NCBI GenBank assembly: GCA_932521025.1
Contig: OW051471.1
Location: 7,130,001 to 7,194,000 of the forward strand
Direction of reading: 5' to 3'
DNA: 64,000 nucleotides
Source: Oscheius onirici
Lineage: Eukaryota > Nematoda > Chromadorea > Rhabditida > Rhabditidae
Part shown: in pieces, positions 12,629-24,943 of the stretch
Numbering within the stretch: the stretch's first letter is position 1
Layout: each line of letters begins with the position of its first letter
The notes under the pieces: generated by a model
The model's database searches: none
Told to the model about the DNA's origin: nothing
The model's input: only the letters and a program-made list of their open reading frames with translations
Position numbers and translations under genes: made by a program

Positions 12629-15600
12629 CTATGACAGTCTGTGGAGACTAGCCTGACTGGCATACGTCTGCAGAGATTCGGATCTTGTAGCCGATTGAGG
12701 GGAATGGTTTAACGGAGCAGGGGGCCAAGCTCCAGCCATAGGTCGACGGTTCGAGGGAGGACCTAAATTATCGCCTATGCATTTTTTGCTAGTAGAAAAC
12801 AAACGATTAGGAATTGGAGGAACATTAAGCATGTGAAGAGGTACAGGCAAATTGACTTTGAAGCGTATAGTCTGCTGGTTGATGCATTGCTGGGGATCCA
12901 TCGGTGCATTTGAACCTTTGTATTCACTCGTTTCTTTGCCAATTCTTTGGGTTCCGCATCTATTCACTGGATAGGCGGGATTCAAAGGTTGCGGTTTGGG
13001 AGTCGGAAGAATAAGATTGACTTGTTTCAGATTGTTCAGTGGCCCTTCAACGACAACTCCTTTTTGCCCAAAATTCGTCAAGAGGTCGTTCCACAATTGC
13101 TGACGAGCAAGAATCTGAAAAAAGAACATTATTTCTATTGAGATATATTTGAACCTTGGCATTTCCAATGATAATAAGACCATATTTGGCACGCGTCAGA
13201 GCCACATTGAGGCGACGGGGATCGTTGAGGAAACCAATGGAATTTTCGTTGGATCGGACACAAGTGACGATGATAAGGTCCTTCTCTCGGCCCTGAATTA
13301 ACATTTTTAATTGGGAAAAGTCAATTTATACCTGGAAAGCATCAACATTGGCTATTTCCATATTCTCGTACAGTTTGCTGTTCAACGTGCCTTGGTTGTG
13401 CATGTATTGAACAATGTAGCTTCTCTGTCCTTCGTATGGAGTAATGATTCCAATCTGTTCCGGCTTCATTCCACCTTTAATCAATTTGCTAGCAAGTTTT
13501 TCCACATTTGCAGCCTCTGTTCGATTCAGGAACGACGTTCCGCTGCTGCTCATTTCCTCGTTGCCATAGCACGACCAGAACACCATTGGCTTGTCTTCAA
13601 CTGGCCAAGTCCATTCGACGCCTCTGAGCTGCCTTTCAGCTGAAAGAAACAAGAATTATAAAATTCAAAATTCATACTTTCTGTAACTCCGTTTTGAAGG
13701 GTGCCTTCATAGAACACATTACTAGGGAATTGGGAGAGAATCGGATGCATTCGATACTGGACTTGGAGTCGAATAGGCTGATTTCCAAGCAGAATTAAAC
13801 GTTCAAAGAGAGACTGAGCCAAACCGGCCTTTGCTGCCTGAATTAATGTTTTGGAAGGAAGATTCAGAAACAAACCTTTCTGCACATAACGATCGGGCCC
13901 AATTGGCAGTGGTCGCCAACCAAAATCAACTGACGAACTCCTCTCACAATCGGTACCATGACTTCCGGTTCGGTAGCTTGGGTAGATTCATCGATCAGAA
14001 CGCATTTGATCCTCATACGCTTCAGACGTGGATCAGAAGCACACGAACAAGTACAACAGATAACATCGGCATTTTCGAGCAGCTTCTTTTCGCCAATTCG
14101 TCTCAATGCGACGTAGCGTTCCATGTCCGAATTGGAAAGCTCCCCGATTTCGTCCTGAAAGTTCTGCTTATTGTGAAATCGCATGAAACCGACTCTAAGT
14201 TGCTGCAATTTGAGGAATTCGGCATTGCCCTGGAGAGCTTGAAGTTGAGCCGGTAGAGCGAGAAAGTCGACAGGAGAGCCGAGTCCTTCTCTCGATTTTG
14301 CATAAAGACGAACTACTTTCAAGCCGGTCCGATGAATTCGTTCAGCCAACTGATCCGCAGCAATATTGGAGGGAGAACAGACCAGAACTTGCCCCTTCGT
14401 CTGCTGGACAAGATGATACACAATTGTGGCCGACGTAACTGTCTAAAACAAAAGATCTGATAACAAATTTAGACAAGACCAAACCTTGCCCGTTCCCGGA
14501 GGTCCTTGAATGAGACTCAAAGGTCTCGTCAAAACAGTTTTGACAGCATCCATTTGACTATGATTCAAGTCTGGCAGGCCAGGGGCACTCAGTCGTGTCG
14601 GCTGTGGTACATTTAAAAGAACCTCGTCCACATCGTGACCCATCAGCTTGTGGTAAATGTATGGTGAAACAGCTTTCTCGTCGGTCTCAAGAGTATTGAG
14701 TGCTATTTGCATTCGATCGAATGTGATTGAATTCCAGACAGCTTCACAGATGTAGTTGATTTTGGGATCCGACGGCATTTTCTCGTTGGGGCTTGGATAG
14801 ACTTCGATACCGATCTCATCGCTGTGATCTGAAGAAACGCGTATGATTCCGAAGAAAGACAACTAACTATCGGGAACCTTGATGACTTGACCTTTGATAG
14901 ACCATTCCTTTCCGCTCGTCTGGTTATGCTTCAACAGCAACTCATCACCGACTTGTAATTTCATGCCTGAATTTTGTACTGAAAAAATTAACAAACATTC
15001 TTACTTCCTTCCTGGAACATAGGGAGATGGAAGTAGGCGATATGTTTTCTGTTTAGACCTTGATCCCATCGTACGTGGCCAACACTTTGAGTCTGGCTCT
15101 CCTTAGTCTTCCTATCGTAATCGGCTTCCAGTTGAATGAGTGGCGAGAAGATTCTTTTGTAATGGAAGGCGTCTTCGTAGCGGAGCTCAATCGCATCCGG
15201 ATCCATATCGATTCCCGGCCTGTCGAGATCTTCAACTGTGGCGGTCGGATTGTCTCTCCACACATCTTCTAGCCGGCTGGCCATTCCAGCTGTGATATGG
15301 CGTGCTCTAGCTTGCTGAGTTTCATCTAGAATGCCGACGATCCAGGAAAGCATCTAAACGATGTGTTTAGAAGGCGATACCAAATGAACGTACTTTTCTC
15401 TCTTCGATAATTGGTTTCCATTCATTTTCATTCCAGTTCGGATCCTTGGAAGAGGCTTGTTGGGCACATGGACTGCGGCAGAGAAGGACCTGGAAAATTC
15501 GCTTAGATCTTGTTTCGCTGTTTTTTTTTGCTGCATATTCACATCAAATAGCGAGAAGTAACTTACCACTACTGGTTCCGAAGTTTTTGAAGGGATGTAT

Positions 15601-16047
15601 CCCAACTGGAAGCAATTTTTAGCCCCACACTGATAGCACTCGAGCTGGATATTTCCCAGCGGCGATTCCTTGTGAAGAGTGGCCTCTTTGTGTCCACTAC
15701 GCACCATGTGCGTGACCAAATGCGATCCGGACATCTTTCCCGTACTGTTGCAGAACCACTTTCTGCATATTGTGCACTGACCAACGCTTTTCGGATCGTA
15801 TAAACCACAATAGCTAAAACAAAGTGTTTTAAAGATTTGAAAAAGGCTACCTGCATGCGCATTCCGAGCGATAAGCGAGACCTTCGTCAGCTTCGTGAAA
15901 AGATAGCCCGGCAATGCTTTCAACTCCACTGGTGATCGAAAAGGCGTCGTCAAAGTCGTACGTTGAATCCAATGTATTCAGATAATCATCCTTTTCAGAA
16001 TCCACAATTGAAATGGCGTCCGAATCTCCGGGGCCATAGTAGTCCAT
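12629..16047 (-). CDS. smg-2: UPF1/SMG-2 nonsense-mediated decay RNA helicase
   Basis: Cytoplasmic SF1 RNA helicase, the central factor of nonsense-mediated mRNA decay, about a thousand residues in ten or so exons. The start [16 protein letters not shown] opens an acidic N-terminus. It is followed by the Cys/His-rich UPF2-binding domain ([47 protein letters not shown]). Helicase motifs follow in order: I QGPPGTGK (about 14490), [62 protein letters not shown], and [17 protein letters not shown]. The C-terminal tail is rich in Pro, Ser and Gln with a few SQ sites (YASQASLH), the type of site phosphorylated by SMG-1. No lesions seen. Orthology is unambiguous. Confidence 0.97.
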
Positions 16048-16085
16048 TGTTTATATTCTGAAAATGTTGATGAACCTATCAACTC

Positions 16086-16338
16086 TAAATTGCTCCCAGG
16101 TCTCTGTCTGTCTGTCGGAAGTTTTAATTGGCAATCAAAATGGAGAAATTTGTGGGCACAATTAAGGGAAAGGAGTTAGTGTAACAAATTTAGACAAGTC
16201 ACTATTGGGAGACGTGCGAAGACTTTGCTTCTGTTTTTGGTAGTTCCTATACAGAAACGGTTTTCAAGTGGTTCAGGCAAAGGAAAAAAGGGGGGATAGT
16301 AGGTAAATTTAGCCCTGGAAGGGCGTTGCAAACCTTGT
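16086..16338. repeat. Dispersed repeat family, copy 1
   Basis: The copy starts TAAATTGCTCCC, contains a GTCTGTCTGTC run and TTAATTGGCAATCAAAATGG, and ends with the hairpin word GCCCTGGAAGGGC (16312-16324) followed by GTTGCAAACCTTGT. The same start, middle and end words recur at 20996, 48019 and, 5'-truncated, at 61343. It is non-coding. It sits upstream of the first UGT gene and accounts for much of the 16048-16886 gap; the rest of that gap shows nothing recognisable. Confidence 0.75.
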
Positions 16339-16886
16339 ATATGAAAAAACTAGAAGATTTTCAAGAGCAAAACAGCAAAATATCCTCAGGAGAAATGAGC
16401 CCATACATTTATACGTTTATCCGTTTCAAGCTAATATATTGTATCGGATTGTACGTACTTCTTGTTTACTGAAATTATCTAGCTATTGGTAGTAGATTAA
16501 ATTAGGTTTAGAGTAACAACAGCATGATCTGGCATTTGAAGAAACTGAAAAGAGAAACGACGAAAGTAGGAAAAGCGGTTTTTCATCGACTACAGTAAGT
16601 CATTAGAAAACGTCGGTTCAAGACCCCAATTAGAAAGCGCGCGAGCTTTGAATTTTAAATTAATTTTTCAAAATGTTTCTTTTTTCGAAATAACATCCAG
16701 TTGAAATCGGTGAGCTAACCATACCCCTTGACACAACCTGTGTTTCGGCCAAAGTCCTCTCGAACCTCGGAATTAGTGCCAACATTGTCACCCGCGCGCC
16801 TGATGTTTGTGTTCGTCCTTCGCCATTCTGCGACCAACCTCCCGTCCAATCAGTCCATTCCTCACTTCCATGCTCAGAAACTAACG

Positions 16887-18824
16887 ATGCTACTTCTGTT
16901 CAGCTTCTTTCAAACATGTCTCGCAGTGAAAATATTGGTCTACAGCCCGAAATTCGGCTTTTCTCACATGCAGATGATAGGCAGTGTTGCGGATACTCTC
17001 CAAACAGCTGGACATAATGTTGTGAGAAACTTGGAATTTCTTTCCAGTCGGTTCAGACTGTCTTCCAACCAGTGCTCATGGCAACCATCAAAGGAACAGG
17101 TACTTCGAAGACCAAAGTGTGGACTGTGGAACAGACGGAAGACATCAAAAGGGCAGTTTCTCCTTTTGGAGGAGATGAACTGTGGAAGACGATCTGGGGT
17201 TCAAGTCTCTACAATCCGATTGGGATCATCGCGGTAAGGAACGAGACTCTGCTTGATCATGAAATGTTCAGCCAACTCCCATCATGGTGGACACTTTCAC
17301 TTCCTCAATAAAGAGTAGGTTGTTATATTGATGCAGTGACGTACGCCAAAACCGTTTCCGAAAGTTCCCAAAAATTATGTTTCAGACATTTTGAGTCAAC
17401 AACAACTATTGGACAGCTTGTGCAAGGAGAAGTATGACATGATTATAACCGAGCTGTTTGATTACGGAGGATTCGGTTAGTAGTCTCTTCCATTTGCCCA
17501 AGACCTAATTGTTCTTAACAGATATTACAAGAACAAACAAGTGAAATTTCTTTTCAGTACTGAAACATGAGTTAGATATCCCGATAATCGTGGGTGTTCA
17601 TACCTCGATTCTTTTCGACAGTACAGCTTATGCCATGGGATTCCCCGTAACGCCAAGCTTTGTGCCAGACTCTCATGGAATCACTGGAGACGATGGATCT
17701 TTTATCACTCGGTTGATGCGTCTCTTCTTCGGCTGTTTCACCAGCTACTTAGAGAATGGTCTAATAGATGAAATTCAGACGTTCGTTGACAAACACTATA
17801 AGGGAAAAGGCCCAAACATTCGAGTAAAATTTTTTCTGTTCAAATACCGATAATAACCAGGAAATGATTGGAGATCTTCCGATATTATTCACCAACTCCG
17901 AACCGTTACTGGATTTTCCCCGTCCCATAATGAGCAAGGTGGTCGAAATTGGCGGTATCGGACTGAAGAAGGCTAAGCAACTCGATGAGAAATGGACTGA
18001 AATTCTTTCTCGTAAAGAAGCCAACGTTCTAATTTCTTTCGGAAGTGTCGCTCCGTCAAAAACAATGCCTCCAGCAGCCAAGACAGCTATTGCAAAAATG
18101 ATTCAACAGTATGCCATTCCATATACACTGGACTACCGTTCAGATTCCCCAATGTGACTTTTATTTGGAAATATGAAGATCCGGTTGATGGAACGGGAAA
18201 AGGGGTGGAAAACCTTGTGATGTCACCATGGACTCCACAGTCTGATCTTTTGGGTAACTTTTCTTTTAATCAAGAGAAAAACTCTTCAGCCTCTGGAAAG
18301 ATTGATCTTTTTGTGATGCATGGCGGAGCTGGTAGTGCTATGGAGTCTGCATCCAATGGAGTTCCCACTGTTGTTGTTCCCTTGTTCGGAGACCAGATGA
18401 GGAATGCTCGCTCAATTGAACGTTTCGGCTATGGAGTCGTCTACAACAAAATGAAACTTTCCGATAAAAACCTGCTTGCAAAAGCTGTTAAAGAAGGCCT
18501 CTACGGAACCAGGTTTCATTTTTTTTTCTTCAATACTAGTTTCTTTGCAGATTACGTCAAAAGGCCCAGCTTGCCAAGCGTATGCTAAAGGCTCGACCAT
18601 TCTCTCCCCAAGAACAAGTTGTCCGTTATACTGCCCTTGCTGCCGAATTTGGTAGCCTCGAGAACCTCTCTCCGTCCGGGAGAAAGTTCGGCTATTTTCA
18701 GTATTGGAATCTGGATATCTTTGCAGTGGGAATCTTTGCTCTTTCTACTCTCTTCTTCTTTGTTGTCAGCTTTCTGCAAAGACTATTCAGAGCAAAAGTC
18801 GATCTCAAGTCAAAAACTGAATAA
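16887..18824 (+). CDS. UDP-glucuronosyltransferase (UGT) 1
   Basis: An ER-membrane UGT that transfers sugars from a UDP donor to small lipophilic substrates; about 520 residues in about seven exons. The signal peptide MLLLFSFFQTCLAVKILVYS precedes the N-terminal acceptor-binding half. The C-terminal donor-binding half carries LISFGSVAPS, the W-x-P-Q-type SPWTPQSDLL (split by an intron after SDLL), and the UGT signature MHGGAGSAMESASNGVPT with PLFGDQMRNA. A C-terminal transmembrane helix (IFAVGIFALSTLFFFVVSFL) is followed by a short lysine-containing tail (KVDLKSKTE), the usual ER-retained topology. It is closely similar to the second UGT at 20573 and shares several intron positions, so the two are tandem duplicates separated by a chemoreceptor gene. 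No lesion seen. Confidence 0.93.
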
Positions 18825-19074
18825 ACCTGCCAATTGTATCATTAGTTATTCGAGGAATTTACGTATCAAATAGAACTAAAAGTTGCGCATGTTTCTGATG
18901 GATGTAGTAACATTTCAGAAGAATAAAACAAGCTGAATGAAAGGAAAATCGGGAGATCGCGTTCGCAAAAGTACGTCTAAACATCTACTGTTTCGAACAA
19001 CGCTCAATCTCATTGTTTCCGCTAACTCGATATAGTCTTGTCTCATACTTTCCCGTCACAATTGATCTGTCTTT

Positions 19075-20156
19075 ATGATCGAATGGATCCCTCGAGTTAT
19101 GGCTGTTGTGTCAACAATCATCACATCCTTCCTTCTCTACGTGGTCATGTTCCATACTCCCAGTTCGATGAGAGGCTACAAAAAGATTATAATTCTAATG
19201 ATGATTTCCGTCTATCAATTCGATGTAACCTATGGATTTCTCATTTTGTTCAGCCCGCTTCCTGGAGCGTTCGGTTGTCAGCTGAGGGGTATTTTGGGGG
19301 AACTATTTCCAAGTCTTTCTAATTATTTTGTCCTTTTCGCTGTCCTCTCATTGTCTATTGGAACCTATACAATCGTTGTCGGGTTCATCTATAGAGAGTA
19401 CACAATGGCAAGAGATAAATCAAGAGCGAAGAAAATCCTCAATCTGCAATTATTTATTGGAATGCTATTGGGAATAAGCCATCTTGTAATACAATCTTTC
19501 GTCCAAATCGACTATTGGGATACACTGGAATACCTTGACAACAATAACATATCTTTCAATCCTGATTTCGGAGTTTTTCTTATTGCGCCGGAAAAAGTAC
19601 CTGACATGAAATTGGGAGCAGTCGTTGGACTTTGCTTCGTAGGGAGTCTAGGTTTGAGTATCGGCAAATCTGTTTATACTGTATGATTTTTCTTCATATT
19701 CTTCTATTTCTTGCTTCAGGTAAACAGACTTCTTAATGGAAAAACAGAACAGCTGAGTGCGCAGACAATTAGACTACACAAAATGCTATTGAGAGCCCTG
19801 ATCTGGCAGGTAATTTGTTTGAGTGAACCTTCTTTGACGAGAAAACTAGGCTGCCGCACCTCTAATTCTTTTAGGAGGTCCCAGTATACTTCTTGGACTG
19901 ACTACTTTATGTGATCGTAAGTTTATATCTTTCTTAATTTAAAACAAGTTGAGCTTCTGGAAAGTTTGCTGAACTTGGTGAGCTGATGACTGCGATAGTC
20001 TTTTCAACGCCGTCCTTCTACGCTCCTGCCCACGATCTGTGTGTGATTATCTTCACTACGCCCTACAAGAACTTCGTGTTGAACAAAATACAAAAGAGAA
20101 AAAGACCGATGATTACAATCACAGCACCAGCTTCGGCAGTGTCTTTCTATAAATGA
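19075..20156 (+). CDS. Nematode seven-pass chemoreceptor (Sri/Srh/Str-like GPCR)
   Basis: About 320 residues in four exons. The long first exon starts MIEWIPRVMAVVSTIITSF and covers helices 1-5. Later exons carry the family hallmark QLSAQTIRLHKMLLRALIWQ just before helix 6 and AAPLILLGGPSILLGLTTL in helix 6. A last exon reads through SFYAPAHDLCVIIFTTPY in helix 7 to KNFVLNKIQKRKRPM and the stop at 20154. The LHKML..LIWQ and TTPYK patterns match the Str-superfamily chemoreceptors of nematodes. These are usually expressed in sensory neurons for odorants or pheromones; the ligand is unknown. It sits between two UGT genes on the same strand. Confidence 0.85.
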
Positions 20157-20572
20157 AGGTTACAATAGAATTCTCTGTTACAATTGTTCTGTGTTTTGTA
20201 CAGCTTTTAAAGCATCGACCAAAGGTATCATTTCTGTGGTTTATCGTTGAGGCACTTGTAATCATTATAGGTACGAGATGCCAAAAAAAACATGACGTCA
20301 TACGGCAAACTCTGCTCGATAAGATAGACGTGGGAAGACACAATTAACATCAAAATACCTCGTTTCGCTTGCTACGTACCGTTTCTTTTTCATGACTTTT
20401 GATACGTTGACGGATAGACCAATTTGACCCCAGACGGTACTTTCATCACCTATTATCATTTTAGCAGGACTATTGGAAACTGCACGTAATCAGCAACAAC
20501 TACGCGAACCATGATCTCTGACCCACGGTAAACAGAAGTGGTTTCGCCAGTCTGCCATCTGCTAAAGTTATC

Positions 20573-23500
20573 ATGCGGGTATTCCCCCGTTTTCTGATTT
20601 TTTCAAATTATCAACTTTAGCAACTTCTTTTGTCTTTTCTCCTTCTGGCTCTTGCAAATGGTGCTAAAATCTTGGTCTATTCTCCCAAATTTGCATACTC
20701 CCACACAAAAATTATCGGTCAAATTTCGGATACACTTCAGAAAGCTGGTCACAGTGTTGTATGTTAACTTTACGTACTTTCTGAACTGAATACAGACTGT
20801 ACTTCAAACTGTTATCAGAGAAGATATTCCCGGAACAGGAGTAAGCGAAGCTAAGGTTTTGAGCGTGAAACAGTCCGAGGGACTCAAGGCGTTCAATAAA
20901 GAGCAAAAAGGAGCTCAAGACTTTCGTCCACGACTATGGGAAATCAGCAATTTTAATCCTCTTGGCGTCTTCTTGGTAATTATTTCTATCTATTTTAAAT
21001 TGCTCCCAAGTCTGTGTGTGTGTCTGTCTGAAGCTCTAATTGAGGATAAGGAGGGGAGCTTTGTGTGCACTAATTAGTTTTTAACAAGTCGCGACAGGAC
21101 AAGCAAGTGCGTGGAGGGCCTTTGATAGTTTCTTGGGAGGAGCAGGGAGTGACTGGAACAGAGTGACAAGGGAAGAAGGGAAGGGACAGTAGGACTGAGA
21201 CTCACTAAAGCTAGGAACGGGCCGGGCGATTCGTTCAGGTCCTACATTTTGAATTAGGCTTGGGAGAGAGTGGGTTCAAATACAATTTCGATAGTTTCTT
21301 TGGAGGGTCAGGGAGAGTGACTGCAGAAGTGTAACAAAGGAGGAATGGAAGGGAAACCACGACTATCCGTGACAGAGCGAAGTCACGAATTTCTACTTTA
21401 GCCCTGGAAGGGCGTTGCCAACCTTGTTTTTCTTATTTTGATATTTACAGGTCATTCCAATGATGAGGCAGATGTTCACTCTATCGCTCGAAAGTATTTT
21501 GCTTTTCCTTTTACAAGAAAAAATCTTTTTCAGATATTTTGGAAGACAAAGAGGTAATGAAGCAACTGGAAAACGAGAAATTCGATGCAATGGTTCACGA
21601 ACTTTTTGATTACACTGGCTTTGGTAACTCTTGTTTTTTTCTTTCTTGATTATGTAAATTCAGTTCTTCAACACACGCTTGGAATAAAAACGGCGCTTGG
21701 TCTCCACACAACAGTTCTTTTCGAAGAAACTGCGGCTATTCTCGGGCTGCCTCGTGCACCTGGAGATGTTCCCGACCTATATGGACTTGCTCCAGTCGAT
21801 GGCTCGTTCAGTGGACGACTAATGAAGTGGTTCTACTCGTTCCCAACAGCTTATTTTGAACGAGGTCTGATGAAAATATCGCAGGATGCTTTCGGCAAAT
21901 ATTTTGAAAATCCACCCGATCTCAAAGTGGAGTTTTTTTAAAACATTTTCAAAAGAATTCTAGGAAATGATAGCTAACATGTCGTTCATCTTTGCAAACT
22001 CCGATCCTCTAATGGATTTTCCTCGCCCAACTCTACATAAAGTAGTCGACATTGGTGGAATTGGAGTCGAGACACCGAAACATTTGAATGACGTGGGTCA
22101 AGCCCAATATATTCGGTAATACTCGAGCAGGCGCCCCTCTTCGTTCAAACACTTTTTCGCGGTCTTTTTCAACTGCGGGAATTCTGGTTTTTTCTTCTTC
22201 TTTTCTCGTTTTCTACGATTTCCTCAACATTTTCGATAGTTTTTCACGTGTTTTCTTCGTAGAATGGTGGAAAAAAGCATGGAATTGCATAAACGATGGT
22301 GTCGTCGGCAAGCTTGACGCCGATGAGGACAGGAAGAGTAGCGACACGGAGATCCTTGGCGAGACAGAAGGCTACGTTGATGACATCCTTAGGATCAATC
22401 TGTATGTCATAAGCAAGATAGTTGTTTAATGATACTCACTTTACGATTCGGCCTTCCTGCTGCGTCCAAAGTGTTGAATATCGGCTAACCGGTAGGAGCA
22501 GCAGCAGGATTGTAGGCGGACAGTCCATGGTGAGCAGATTTCTCGTTACGACACTTATCACAGCGGAAGATCGGTCTACCATTCTTCGTGAAGTTCTTTA
22601 TTTTACCGGTACAGAACGGCTTCCTCGTCGTTCCCTCTCCCATTCTGATCTATCGCATCAGCAGCTGGCAGAAGGTCAAAGTGGCGAAGGAATGCCGTGG
22701 TGCGGACGGGGTCCTTGAATTCCTCGTAAAGTTGGACAAGAGTCGGATCTTGACGGGCCATAGGTAACGCGACTGACTTACGGGCCTAAGTTTTCACTCC
22801 TTGTATAGTTTCTCTCTCAACTTTTTCGTTTTATCGCTGTAAGACTCACCATCGACAGTCCTTGAATCGCAATCTCTCCAGGAATCACATCCATGCGTTA
22901 TTTTCTTATTGTTTTCTCAGTGTATGGGCTTTTTTTCTTTATATTTTCATAAAATATACGATCTTTATGCAATTCCATGCTTTTTTCCACCATTCTACGA
23001 AGAAAACACGTAAAAAACTATCGAAAATGCTGAGGAAACCGCAGAAAACGAGAAAAGAAGAAGGAAAAACCCGCAAAGTTGAAAAAGCCCGCGAAAAAGT
23101 GTTTGAACGAAGGGGGGCGCCTGCTCGATTACTACCATATATTCTTGTTAAAATGTATATTCAGGAGTGGACAGATATTCTCTCGAAAAGGGAAACTAAC
23201 GTCCTCATTTCTTTTGGAAGTGTCGCTCCCTCTCACATGATGCCTAAATCTTACAAGGATAACATTCTTCGTGTGATTCAAAAGTATTTTTACTGCGATT
23301 TCTCAAAAGTTTATTTTTCAGATTCCCGGATGTGACTTTCATTTGGAAATACGAAGAACCAGAAGACGGAATTGGAGAGGGTGTGGCTAACCTCCATCTA
23401 TCCAAATGGACCCCCCAAACTGACCTACTATCAACTGGAAAAATCACTCTTTTCGTGACTCACGGAGGAGCAGGAAGTGTTATGGAGGCTGCCGCAGCTG

Positions 23501-23965
23501 GTGTCAGGACCATCGCCATTCCTTTGTTCGGAGATCAGATGAGAAATGCAAGAAACGCTCAACAATTCGGATGTAGTGAGTGTTTACTACATTTTCTGGA
23601 GTCAACTGCTTTCAGGCCAAATGATTTTCAAAGCCAGTCTCTCAAATGAAGAACTATTGACTGAAGCCCTTAGAAATGGCCTGACCAATGAAAAAATGAA
23701 GGAGAGGGCCCTATTTGCCCAACAATTGACTAAATCTCGTCATTTCACTCCGGAAGAACTACTTGTCCGACATGTCAATTTAGCACTGAAGTTCCCTGAT
23801 TTGTCCCATCTTACCCCAACTGCTAGACACCTGAACGTGATCGAATTCTATAATATCGACGTCTATGCCTTCCTTACCTTTGCCAGTATTCTATTTATTA
23901 CTTTTATGTACTCTATTTTGAAAAAATGCTGCTGTCGGAAGGTCTCGAAACCGAAAAGAGAATAA
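20573..23965 (+). CDS. UDP-glucuronosyltransferase (UGT) 2, intron expanded by mobile DNA
   Basis: The start is supplied by a six-base first coding exon, ATGCGG at 20573-20578. It joins to CAACTTCTTTTG at about 20620, giving MRQLLLSFLLLALANGAKIL and a good signal peptide. The mature protein matches the first UGT throughout. It carries LISFGSVAPSHMMP, SKWTPQTDLLSTGK, the signature THGGAGSVMEAAAAGV with PLFGDQMRNA, a C-terminal helix (FLTFASILFITFMYSILKK) and the tail CCCRKVSKPKRE. Every junction that I traced keeps frame, so the gene looks intact. Two introns are swollen: one holds dispersed-repeat copy 2 (20996-21428), and the intron splitting LND|EWTDIL holds a Merlin-like element (22115-23136). 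The first UGT has no intron at that second position. Confidence 0.9.
20996..21428. repeat. Dispersed repeat family, copy 2 (longest), inside a UGT intron
   Basis: It starts TAAATTGCTCCCAAG and a GTGTGTGTCTGTCTG run. It continues through purine-rich sequence, the words CAGGTCCTACATTTTGAA and GTGACAGAGCGAAGTCAC, and ends with GCCCTGGAAGGGC (21401-21413) plus GTTGCCAACCTTGT. The CAGGTCCTACATTTTGAA and GAGCGAAGT words are shared with copy 4 near 61.4-61.5 kb. It is removed with the intron and does not disturb the UGT reading frame. Confidence 0.75.
22115..23136. mobile_element. Merlin-like DNA transposon remnant with long inverted repeats
   Basis: A 1,022-bp element is flanked by the perfect 8-bp duplication ATATATTC (22107-22114 and 23137-23144). 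Its ends are long inverted repeats, 22115-22290 and 22967-23136, beginning GGTAATACTCGAGCAGGCGC and, from the other end, GGTAGTAATCGAGCAGGCGC. GG-starting ends with 8-9-bp duplications are known features of Merlin (IS1016/ISXO2-related) elements. The interior supports this on the minus strand with remnants of a transposase-like protein (see the separate entry). The element lies wholly inside an intron of the second UGT gene. Confidence 0.85.
22300..22761 (-). pseudogene. Broken Merlin/ISXO2-type transposase N-terminal fragment
   Basis: An ATG at 22761 opens MARQDPTLVQLYEEFKDPVR and continues through FLRHFDLLP, then shifts frame after about 40 codons. In the next frame it continues KPFCTGKIKNF and RPIFRCDKCRNEKSAHHG, a zinc-ribbon-like segment. 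A further piece (about 22300-22400) reads DPKDVINVAFCLAKDLRVAT and GVKLADDTIV. FLR-x-x-LLP followed by a zinc ribbon is the usual start of Merlin/IS1016-like transposases. The DDE catalytic half is absent, so this is a dead internal-deletion copy. Assignment rests on remembered family pattern, not alignment. Confidence 0.6.
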
Positions 23966-24033
23966 ATCTCAACACTTGTTCAACAGTTATTTGCCGTTTA
24001 TTTCGGCAAATGTACGAAATTTTTAGCAAAGTA

Positions 24034-24743
24034 TTACACATTGATTACGGGTTTAACCTCGAGACTTTTCAAATAACGATAGCATCTGTAGATGAGGCAA
24101 GTGAGGAAAAGATTCACGAAGAATCCGATGAGATAAGCAAATCCAATGATTGTCATTTCGAAAAAGTCTCCTGAATAGTATGTTTAAACCGTTGCCGATA
24201 AAACTAACTCGCAGCATAGGTCCTAACATACCGAGAATCATCGAATCCGGGCTAAACCATGGTCACGAAAGGAAAACAATAGTTTACCATGAGTTTTTCA
24301 GGATAGATCATAGACACAGCCAGCCTCACAGCTCCTGCCATGAAGTAGACGGTACTCATCGAATAAGCAACAAATTCCGGAATTAGAAAGGCAGCTTTTT
24401 TAGTTTTCAATCCAATAAACAAAAGAACCGTTCCCAGAATATCTGTTACGACATGTAAGGCCTAAAAACTGTAGTGCAGAACGTTAAGCCGGTCACCTCA
24501 AAGTGATTTCGTACATGCATATGAAGTATTCCGAACACTTGACACAAGATGATTAAAGTCTCCAAAATAGCAAATACCAAAGTCGTCTTCTGAAATCAAT
24601 CAGGATCTTTTATTTACCAACCATTCGAGATATAAACTTCTCATGTTTTTGAACTCAACAACTCGACTAGTAACACCCAAACCCACCAAAGTAGGCAGTC
24701 TGCAAAACCTTTTGGTTGTAAGAACGCTGTAGTCCGTAGCCAT
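24034..24743 (-). CDS. Four-pass membrane protein, array member 1 (nematode-expanded, LAPTM-like topology)
   Basis: This is the last gene of the tandem array. A 19-codon first exon (MATDYSVLTTKRFCRLPTL) is followed by a helix-1 exon (KTTLVFAILETLIILCQVFG). A helix-2/3 exon reads ALHVVTDILGTVLLFIGL and KKAAFLIPEFVAYSMSTVYF, and the last exon has helix 4 and the hallmark LIYRCYRYLKSLEVKPVINV. The plan of a short N-terminus, four helices and a CYRYL motif just after helix 4 resembles LAPTM lysosomal proteins, but that link is only topological. The junction between the YPEKLM exon and the last exon (about 24170-24280) could not be made to keep frame by eye, so a small exon may be mis-read or the copy may be damaged. 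Confidence 0.65.
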
Positions 24744-24943
24744 GCTGAAAAATGATTTATTCCAACTTTGAAAATAGAAATAAATTGGTAGCTATGAAGA
24801 TAAAGGGATAGGGAGAGTGGGCACGGTTGTACTGATGGCTGTCTTGGATAATCGATTGACCCCGTAACTTGTCAGAGCAGCTGAGTGACTAGAGTCTAAC
24901 AGAGCACTATAATAAACGTTCATCGAAAAGAAGAACAGATTGG

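Noticed and set aside
20153-20347. 64-codon hydrophobic frame overlapping the first chemoreceptor stop (ATGA)
   Set aside because: No splice sites, no family motif; stop-start overlap has no meaning in nematode mRNAs. Likely 3' untranslated sequence.
22862-23335. 157-codon plus-strand frame running from the Merlin-like element into the UGT
   Set aside because: It reads through the right inverted repeat and an intron; only its last part is the true UGT exon.
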